Assembly (NCBI GenBank): GCA_944322965.1
Contig: CALUQR010000013.1
Span: 1 to 40,145 of the forward strand
Source of the DNA: Vulcanimicrobiota bacterium
GTDB taxonomy: Bacteria > Vulcanimicrobiota > Xenobia > Xenobiales > Xenobiaceae
Direction: 5' to 3'
DNA: 40,145 bases
Below are positions 1 to 6,244 of the stretch, in pieces; position 1 is the stretch's first letter; every line of letters begins with the position of its first letter. Both the position numbers and the translations under genes were made by a program. The notes below the pieces were generated by a model. That model was given only the letters and a program-made list of their open reading frames with translations. It did no database searches and was not told the origin of the DNA.

Positions 1-121
1 ACAGGGCACTTACACAAGCTCTATATCACTAAAAGCTCTGCTATTCTGTTCTCAAAAGCGGCACTTGTCGAACCGCTCGGATATACTAGCGCATCGCCTA
101 CGGTTTGTCAAGCCTTAAACT

Positions 122-785
122 TAATTCGGAGTGCGTAATGCGTAATGCGGAATTAAATGGAGCTTGTTAATGGCTTGGCAGATCCGGGAATAGCTGAGCA
201 TACGGGAGAATTGTTGGCAGTTTCACTGCCTTCTTGGCGCTTTGGTTCTAGCGCCTGGATATTCATTTTTGTTCTATTGTCCGGATGAGGCCTCTCAGGC
301 GCTTGTCCAATTGGACCGCGGCGCGGCCCGCGCCGCACATCCACAACGATTTTCCCCCTGGCTAAGCCCCATCGGAACCAGTCAGCAACTAACTCACTGC
401 CATCTCGCCCCTATCCCATCATCAAAACCAACGTTAGAGCCATAACCTCCCCCACCGCCGGCAACCCTCAATTACGCATTCCGAACTCCGAATTCCGCAT
501 TACCCTCGCGCCCCGCCAGTCATTCCCCCAAGCCACCTCGCCCCTACCCCACCGCAAAAACTAAAGTTAGAGCCATAGTACACGTCGCCGCCGGCGAATA
601 CATTCCGAATTACGAATTCCGAACTACGCATTACCCCCCGCCACCCCCAATTACGCATTCCGAATCCCGAATTCCGCATTGCCTGCCGCCGCCAGGCGGC
701 CTCCGCATTCCTAATTCCGCATTGTTCCTCCCCTCCCGCCGCGCCCCCCCTAATTACGCATTACGCATTCCTAATTCCGAATTAC
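122..785. repeat. Blocks of degenerate 7-bp tandem repeats
   Basis: Blocks at about 122-155, 470-504, 599-640, 647-680, 704-722 and 748-785 read as head-to-tail heptamers such as attacgc, attccga, actccga and attccgc. The block at 122-155 is in the opposite orientation (aattcgg, aatgcgg) to the others, so the outer blocks form an imperfect inverted repeat. The same words return at 32581-32745. Short heptamer repeats of this general kind are known from cyanobacteria and other genomes; no function can be read from the sequence. Confidence 0.8.
404..577. repeat. Diverged 41-bp direct duplication
   Basis: 404-444 and 537-577 align over 41 bases without gaps and with 7 mismatches by eye. Both contain the words ctcgcccctat/ac and gttagagccata. 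The offset is 133 bp, and heptamer repeats lie between and after the two copies. It looks like an old duplication within the repeat-rich spacer. Confidence 0.65.
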
Positions 786-787
786 CG

Positions 788-1189
788 CTAAGTGTCTTGC
801 AGATAAATGGCGATGTCGAGGCGTAGCCAGCGGCGTTGCCATTCTTTGGCTTTGAGGCGGGCTAGGAGGTTCTTACCGGCGTCGAGGAGGCGGGCTAGGA
901 TGAGATTCTCGCCGCGGGGTACGTAGCCCAATTTCGTTTGGTCTTGACGGAGTATGAGAATGGCCCAGGGGTCGTAGAGATTCTCCGGTTCTCGGCGCAG
1001 GAGCAGCTCTTCTTCTAATTGGAGTTGGGGCTCTACTTCTTGGATATAGGGCAGGTGGGCGGTACCGGCGATGCGGGTCTCCCAGAGTAAAGTTTCGCGC
1101 GAGAAGGGTTGGGGCAGCTCGATAGTCCCGTCGTTATGTAAGATATCGATTAGCCCGTAATCACCGCCAAGTTTAATGAGTTCCGACAT
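788..1189 (-). CDS. HIRAN-domain protein
   Basis: A 133-residue protein matching the HIRAN fold pattern: a central G-T-A-H-L-P-Y start, a segment with R-E-P-E-N-x-Y-D-P-W-A-I, then L-G-Y-V-P-R-G-E-N and a helical end. HIRAN domains bind DNA (3' ends in HLTF) and occur alone in many bacteria, where their role is mostly unknown. The start at 1189 is supported by GGAGG six bases upstream. The first 17 bases overlap, in another frame, the end of the upstream ADP-ribosylglycohydrolase fusion gene, so the two are probably translationally coupled. There is no signal peptide, so the protein is likely cytosolic. The domain call is by pattern only; the partner and substrate are unknown. Confidence 0.75.
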   Translation of the reverse strand: MSELIKLGGDYGLIDILHNDGTIELPQPFSRETLLWETRIAGTAHLPYIQEVEPQLQLEEELLLRREPENLYDPWAILILRQDQTKLGYVPRGENLILARLLDAGKNLLARLKAKEWQRRWLRLDIAIYLQDT

Positions 1190-2996
1190 CTTCCGCCTCC
1201 TGACGCAATTTCTGGAGCACCCCTTGCAGGTAACTCTCCCTCTGGTGGAGCGAATCGAGCTGTTCCTGGAGTTCCTGGCGGCGCTTTTGGAGCTGGGCGG
1301 GGTCCTCTAAGAGTTGGGCTACGGTAAAGGGGAATCTCCCCAGGATCTTAGCAATCTGTTGGGCCAGCTCCTGGCGTTCCTCTTCTAGGCGTTCGTGCTC
1401 TCGCTCTAGCTCGTCTAGGCTAGAGCTATGGGCCTGATCTTCTAGCCCTTCGTCGCTCAGTTGGCTCAAAAGGCGCAAGGAGAGCAGATCGCCCTGGGAG
1501 TAGGCCTCTAAGATCCGGCGGAAGAGAGCTTGCTGGGCGGGAGAGAGGTTGGGATTTAAGTCGGGATGGAGCCTGCGCACCAGTTGGCGGTAGAGCTTCT
1601 TTAATTCCAGGGCCTCCTCGTCGCTTAGGGGCACGGCCCGTTTAGTAAAGTCGAGCGCCTTCTCTAACTCTTTGATCTTCTCTTTTAAGAGCTCTTGGTA
1701 CTGGGCCAGCTCCCCTTCTAAACGCTCTTCGATCCCTTGCCAATCGGGCTTTTGACGCCTATTGAGCGCTTGACGCGCCAACTCTATCTGACGCTCCAGG
1801 CGGCGCACGCGGGTATTGACCTCTAAGATCTTATACTCTAGTCCCCCTAAGGCGAGGGTGTAACTATTTTTAAGATGTACCGCTTGATGTTGGAGCAGAT
1901 CGTCGCGCTGGGCTAAGAGCTCGGTGAGTACCTCGCGCAGCTGGGCATTGCGCGCCTTTAACTCCTCTCGACGCTCATTGACGACTAATTCTAAAGCCCG
2001 GTCGATCTCCTCGCTAGCTGAGGAGGCGGACTCTGGGGAAGGGTTGAGAGCGGAAGTAGAGTTAGAGTCAGCCTCTAAAGGCTTAGGCGGAGGCGCCGTC
2101 TGGAGATCGACAGCGTACAATTCGCCCAATTCCTGGCGCCAGCGGGGCTGGGGGCTAAATTCTGGGGCCCGCTCCCGCCAAAACTGGCGCCACTCCAGGT
2201 AAACTTTACGCAAAGGTTGGGGTAGATAGGTTAAAGCCCGCTCTCCAATGGCGGAAGGAACCCCGTAGAAGGCTTCGGCTATAGAACCGGCGATGGCCGC
2301 TAAGGTATCGCTATCGCCCCCCAAGGAGACGGCTAGGCGCACGCTCTCCTCCCAGGAGTCGGCCTCTAAGAAGGCTACCATAGCTTGGGGAACGGTCCCT
2401 TGGCAGCTCTCATTGAAAGTATAATGGGGGCGCAAGTCGGCGATCGTAAAGTTGAGGGGATAGAAGGCCGCTTGCAGGGCCCAGCGCAGCTCCTCCTTAG
2501 AAGCCCCCGCTCGGGCTAAGTAGATGGCTACCGCCGTAGCTTCCGCCCCTTGGAGGCCCAGAGGATGGTCGTGGCTGACCCTAGTCACCGCTTGGGCTAG
2601 GTCGATACTCTCTCTCAAGTTGCGCCCCAGCCAGCCGGCCGCGCTCACCCGCATCGCCGCCCCGTTGCCAAAACTGTGGTAGGCTTGGGGCTCCTCCTCT
2701 TGGAGCCACTTTTGGAAGCGCCCCCCATAGCCGCAGTGGGGATACTGGCGCCCCCAGTAGACCATCTTCTCTCGAGCTAGCTGGGAGATAGAGCGCAAAG
2801 CCTCCTCCCGCCCCTTAGCCTCCCCAGGCCAAAAGCCCCTAGCGACGCTCTCCAGCAGCGCCTGCCCTACGGCTAAGGTCATTACCGAATCGTCCGTAAA
2901 GCGAGATTGATCGTTAAAGAGCTCAAAATCGGCGCCCCGGTAATTGGCAAATTCAAAGCGCGAGCCGATAATATCCCCAGCGATAGCCCCTAACAT
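1173..2996 (-). CDS. ADP-ribosylglycohydrolase fused to coiled coil and J-like domain
   Basis: A 607-residue multidomain protein. Residues 1-275 are a DraG/ADP-ribosylglycohydrolase domain with the metal-binding motifs TDDS (34-37) and GGDSDT (226-231); this family removes ADP-ribose from proteins, nucleic acids or small molecules. Residues 300-330 are a Pro/Ser-rich linker, 330-450 are predicted coiled coil, and 455-510 form a J-like domain with an HPD tripeptide at 477-479 inside a helix pair (ELKKLYRQLVRRLHPD). Residues 525-603 are a second coiled coil. J domains recruit DnaK/Hsp70, so the protein may couple reversal of ADP-ribosylation to chaperone action; that link is inference. A typical DraG enzyme is about 270-300 aa, so the C-terminal half is an addition. 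The gene overlaps the HIRAN gene downstream. The ATG at 2996 begins directly with the family's usual M-L-G-A-I-A-G-D start. Confidence 0.88.
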   Translation of the reverse strand: MLGAIAGDIIGSRFEFANYRGADFELFNDQSRFTDDSVMTLAVGQALLESVARGFWPGEAKGREEALRSISQLAREKMVYWGRQYPHCGYGGRFQKWLQEEEPQAYHSFGNGAAMRVSAAGWLGRNLRESIDLAQAVTRVSHDHPLGLQGAEATAVAIYLARAGASKEELRWALQAAFYPLNFTIADLRPHYTFNESCQGTVPQAMVAFLEADSWEESVRLAVSLGGDSDTLAAIAGSIAEAFYGVPSAIGERALTYLPQPLRKVYLEWRQFWRERAPEFSPQPRWRQELGELYAVDLQTAPPPKPLEADSNSTSALNPSPESASSASEEIDRALELVVNERREELKARNAQLREVLTELLAQRDDLLQHQAVHLKNSYTLALGGLEYKILEVNTRVRRLERQIELARQALNRRQKPDWQGIEERLEGELAQYQELLKEKIKELEKALDFTKRAVPLSDEEALELKKLYRQLVRRLHPDLNPNLSPAQQALFRRILEAYSQGDLLSLRLLSQLSDEGLEDQAHSSSLDELEREHERLEEERQELAQQIAKILGRFPFTVAQLLEDPAQLQKRRQELQEQLDSLHQRESYLQGVLQKLRQEAEDVGTH

Positions 2997-3228
2997 CTAA
3001 TTACCTATCCCTAAAAAATAGCTTGTAAAACTAGATCTTCGCGCTAGAGAGTTTTTTCCTTGCCTTAAGACACATCTCCCTCTCCAGGCGATAGTATAGG
3101 AAGCTTGGCCCTTTATCCATTTTCAGGTTCTAAGTTTAGGCATCAATTCTAGGCTTTTGGCAACATTTTTTTAACCATTGAACTAGCCTATAACTTTAGA
3201 ATTAGGGTGTGGGGATAGAGGTGGTTTC

Positions 3229-5469
3229 ATGGGTATCAATACGCTCTTCAATGTAGGCGCTTATAAGGTCAATCGCCAGGAGGTCAATCCGGCCCTGGTG
3301 CGCACGATGGCCAATTCAGCGCCCAATATTCAGATCAAGAATAATATCTCCTCGGAGGCTTGGCAGGAGCTGGCCGACCGGGTGGAGTCTAACGACTGTA
3401 TCTCCAGCCAGGATCTGCGCCAGTTGCAAGATGTGGGGCGGGCTTGCTTTAAGCGTCACAGCGAGTTACATAAGGCCTTAGCTAAGAGCGGTTACCAAGA
3501 TGAAGCTATCCGAGCGGAGTTAGCCGATATCCACGTCTTTAGGGCGGGCAGCGACCAGATTCGGGAGTCTATCGGACTCAGTCAAGCTAAGTTGGCGGTA
3601 GAGGCCGCGGCCGGAGCGAGTTTTGGGCCCACCGGTTTAGTAACCGCCTACGCCGCCTACTCCGACTTACAGAAGCGCAATTTAGAGCCTTTAATGGATA
3701 ATATCCAGGGTCTGCGCGACGGTACTAGTCCCAACCTCTATCAAGGCAACGAAGTCCAGGGCTTCCACGGGGAAGAGGTCTGGAAGCAGATGAATACTAT
3801 GTTAGACGGGGCCATAGCCCAAGCTAAGGAGGGCAACCCCCAAGAGGTAGACGCCCAGTATTACGAGCTCACTAACCCGGAGATCTTGGGCAAATTGGCC
3901 CAAGCGGCGGAGGCCGGTTGTAAGGTGCGGGTCAATGTCGATCCCGGCCGTCTGAGCGCCTTCTCGGGCGACCATATCGTCATCGACGAGGTACCCGACA
4001 AGTTGCGGGCTCTGGTCCAGCTGGCCCAAGTAGACGGCGACATGGGGGTCTCCCTCTACCCGGTCGATAAGGAGTTGGGCAACGCCAAGAATCTCATGCA
4101 CCGCAAGGGCCTGCGGGTGGGTGATACCTTCTTGCTCTCCGGGATGAACGCCAACGCCGGTTCGGGCGAAAATATCGACGCCGGTTATACGATTGAGGGC
4201 CCGGCCGCCAAGCGTCTAGTGAGCAATTTCCAGCGCGACGTCAATAATTCCTTGGGGGCTAACCGTCAGGAGATCTTTGGAGAGAAGCCCTTAGCGGAGT
4301 TTATGAAGGGCGACATCAATATGGGCACGCGGGGCCTCATCTCCATGTTCGACTTCTTGAGCGGTCCCTCTCCGGCCGGGACGGAGATGCCCAAAGCTTC
4401 TAGCGCCGAGGAGTTAGCGGAGATCGCCCGCTCTAAGGGGCAGGCCTTGAGCGATTATACTAATTGTACTTTTGCGGAGATCGACGCGCTCTTAGCCAAG
4501 GGTCAGGCTATTCCCCTCTCTAAGTATGGGAAAGAGCGCTTCTTAGAGATTATGGAGCGCACCTTAGAGGTCACCAACTCCAAAGAGAATATAGAGCGCC
4601 TGCGCGATATCGATTTGCCCAAGGGCGATCCGCGCGGCACGACGGCGGTGGCCTTGGCCGATCTGCCTAACGATCGTCGGGCTACGATGATCCAGGCTAT
4701 CCAAGATGCTGAGGAGTTCGTCTACGTCCCGGCCTTCGTCATGACTAAGAGCGTGGCTGCGGTTTTGGTAGCTAAGCGCGACGAGATGGCGGCCCAGGGC
4801 AAGGATATCGATATTCGGGTAGTGGCCGACTCCGGGATCTATCCCGACGGGGGAACTCCCAATATGCTGGGAGTCAAGTATCTGGAAGATCACGGCATCG
4901 ACGTGCGCTGGACCTTATTGCCGCGCTCTTCGAGCCACGACCGCAAAGTTCACGCCAAGGAGATCCTCACCGATAAGGGCGAGTTCTGCGGCAGTACCAA
5001 TTTCTCTAATAAGGGTATGGGGGTCAACTGGGAGCACTCCGGCTATTTGAAGCTGGATGCCAGTGACGAATCCGCCGTAGCCGAACATGAAAAGGCCAAA
5101 GATCACTTCCTCAATATGTGGGAGAACGAGTCCTTCGCCATCGACAGTAAGAAGGTAGCTACGGAGCGTCGCCGCTGGGCGCAAGGCTCTAAAGATTACC
5201 AGATCCAGGTGGAAGAGGCTCGCAACGGCGTCTTGAGGGATACGATCCGCGGCATCCAGTCCTTTGAAAAAGCCAGCGCTGAGTTTGTAACCAATCTCGT
5301 CAGTAGCAACCCATCCGTCCAAGCTAAGGTCGATGAGCTGAAACTGCAAGGTTATGACGAGGGCTCTTCCATCCTCTTAGCGGCCAAAGAAGAATTGGGC
5401 TCGGAGGCTTTCTACTCCGCCCTGCACGATCTGCCAGCTTACCACGACTTGCAAGACTTAAAGGGCTAA
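3229..5469 (+). CDS. Phospholipase D-superfamily protein with two HKD motifs
   Basis: A 746-residue protein with two PLD catalytic half-sites. The first is H291-R-K293 followed by GDTFLLSGMNANAG; its spacing to Asp is one residue longer than the classic HxKx4D. The second is canonical: H575-A-K577, D582 and GSTNFSN. Residues 1-200 are mostly helical and have no recognised family. There is no Sec signal peptide or membrane segment. PLD-fold proteins cleave phosphodiesters in lipids or nucleic acids or make cardiolipin, and the substrate here is unknown. The cardiolipin synthase form is unlikely because N-terminal membrane helices are missing. The ATG at 3229 has AGAGGTGG just upstream. The N-terminus MGINTLFNVGA closely resembles that of the coiled-coil protein at 9737-10648, which hints at a shared targeting signal. 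The gene stands alone, divergent from the ADP-ribosylglycohydrolase gene. Confidence 0.85.
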   Translation: MGINTLFNVGAYKVNRQEVNPALVRTMANSAPNIQIKNNISSEAWQELADRVESNDCISSQDLRQLQDVGRACFKRHSELHKALAKSGYQDEAIRAELADIHVFRAGSDQIRESIGLSQAKLAVEAAAGASFGPTGLVTAYAAYSDLQKRNLEPLMDNIQGLRDGTSPNLYQGNEVQGFHGEEVWKQMNTMLDGAIAQAKEGNPQEVDAQYYELTNPEILGKLAQAAEAGCKVRVNVDPGRLSAFSGDHIVIDEVPDKLRALVQLAQVDGDMGVSLYPVDKELGNAKNLMHRKGLRVGDTFLLSGMNANAGSGENIDAGYTIEGPAAKRLVSNFQRDVNNSLGANRQEIFGEKPLAEFMKGDINMGTRGLISMFDFLSGPSPAGTEMPKASSAEELAEIARSKGQALSDYTNCTFAEIDALLAKGQAIPLSKYGKERFLEIMERTLEVTNSKENIERLRDIDLPKGDPRGTTAVALADLPNDRRATMIQAIQDAEEFVYVPAFVMTKSVAAVLVAKRDEMAAQGKDIDIRVVADSGIYPDGGTPNMLGVKYLEDHGIDVRWTLLPRSSSHDRKVHAKEILTDKGEFCGSTNFSNKGMGVNWEHSGYLKLDASDESAVAEHEKAKDHFLNMWENESFAIDSKKVATERRRWAQGSKDYQIQVEEARNGVLRDTIRGIQSFEKASAEFVTNLVSSNPSVQAKVDELKLQGYDEGSSILLAAKEELGSEAFYSALHDLPAYHDLQDLKG

Positions 5470-5496
5470 GGCGCTGTGGCCATAGTTGCGCTGGGT

Positions 5497-5522
5497 CCCG
5501 GGCAGGGCTTGACTGCCCCGGG
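5497..5522 (+). terminator. Hairpin after the PLD gene
   Basis: Arms cccgggca (5497-5504) and tgccccggg (5514-5522) pair with one bulged C around a 9-base loop, 28 bases after the stop codon. No T-run follows, so it is not a canonical intrinsic terminator; it may slow transcription or protect the mRNA end. Confidence 0.4.
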
Positions 5523-5564
5523 CTGAATGGTTCGGTAGCTCTGCACGGGATCTGGCCATTATTT

Positions 5565-5610
5565 AAAAGAGGCTCTCTCCTCCCTACCTTAGGGAAGAGC
5601 GGGCCTCTTT
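5565..5610 (+). promoter_or_regulatory. Structured leader just upstream of engB
   Basis: The outer arms aaaagaggc (5565-5573) and gcctcttt (5603-5610) enclose an inner perfect hairpin TCCCTA-cc-TTAGGGA. The structure ends about 30 bases before the engB start. It could be a leader element, or a terminator without a T-run. It matches no riboswitch family I can recognise. Confidence 0.35.
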
Positions 5611-5641
5611 AGCTGAGATGCCCCCAGAAAGGTAGTCCCCT

Positions 5642-6226
5642 ATGTTTATAAAGAGCGCTCGTTTTATTACTAGTGCCCCCACTTTGCGCGAGACCCCTCC
5701 CCCTCTCCAGTATCCGGAGATCGTAGTCGTGGGCCGCTCCAACGTGGGTAAATCTTCCTTTATTTGCAAACTGACTCGCACTAAGATCGCTAAAGTCAGC
5801 TCCACCCCCGGCAAGACCCGGCTCATCAATTACTTTTTAATCGATCAGCGCTGGTACTTAGTCGACCTCCCCGGCTACGGCTTCGCCAAAGTCTCTAAGA
5901 TTATTAAAGAGCGCTGGGCCCAAGCTATGGAGGAGTATCTAGCTAAAAGGCAGGGTATTCGCCTAGCCATCTTATTAGTAGATTGCCGCCACCCGGTCAA
6001 AGAGTCGGACTTACAGATGTACGCCTGGCTGCAAGAGAACTCCCTGCCCACCCAAGTCGTACTCACTAAGATCGATAAGATCGGCAAAAACCAACTCCAA
6101 CGCCAATTGGCGGAGACGGCTCGAGCCTTTAACTTGGCCCCTAGCGATCTCTTGGCCCTCTCCTCCCAGAGCGGTCAGGGCTTTGAAAGCTTAGAGGGCC
6201 GCCTCAAGGCGGCCCTCCAGGACTAA
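5642..6226 (+). CDS. engB: Ribosome-biogenesis GTPase EngB (YihA/YsxC)
   Basis: A 194-residue protein of the EngB family, which is needed for late assembly of the large ribosomal subunit. The GTPase motifs are in the expected order: G1 GRSNVGKS (31-38), the STPGKT switch I segment (54-59), G3 DLPG (75-78), G4 TKID (142-145) and an SSQSG G5-like segment (174-178). GYGFAKV directly after G3 is typical of the family. Length is normal and the protein is cytosolic. It is followed after 18 bases by the end of valS on the other strand. The Shine-Dalgarno signal before the ATG is weak (aaaggtagtccccta). Confidence 0.95.
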   Translation: MFIKSARFITSAPTLRETPPPLQYPEIVVVGRSNVGKSSFICKLTRTKIAKVSSTPGKTRLINYFLIDQRWYLVDLPGYGFAKVSKIIKERWAQAMEEYLAKRQGIRLAILLVDCRHPVKESDLQMYAWLQENSLPTQVVLTKIDKIGKNQLQRQLAETARAFNLAPSDLLALSSQSGQGFESLEGRLKAALQD

Positions 6227-6244
6227 AGGATAGCGCTTTCCAAT

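Larger units (their letters stand above)
1..787. other. Non-coding, repeat-filled intergenic region
   Basis: No convincing gene is seen here. The short open frames have no ribosome binding site and no family resemblance. The stretch holds several blocks of degenerate heptamer repeats, a diverged 41-bp duplication (404-444 and 537-577), a perfect 12-bp palindrome at 305-316 (GTCCAATTGGAC) and a GC-rich hairpin at 318-336 with 8-bp arms GCGGCGCG/CGCGCCGC. The left edge is the window boundary, so the upstream gene is unknown. Confidence 0.75.

Noticed and set aside
153-445. Two short open frames of 63 and 67 codons
   Set aside because: They overlap each other on opposite strands, cross repeat blocks and palindromes, and have no ribosome binding site or family match.
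5565-5641. TPP riboswitch, because of a gctgagatg word before engB
   Set aside because: The rest of the conserved TPP core (CCUGAUCUGG and the paired arms) is missing, and engB is not a thiamine gene.
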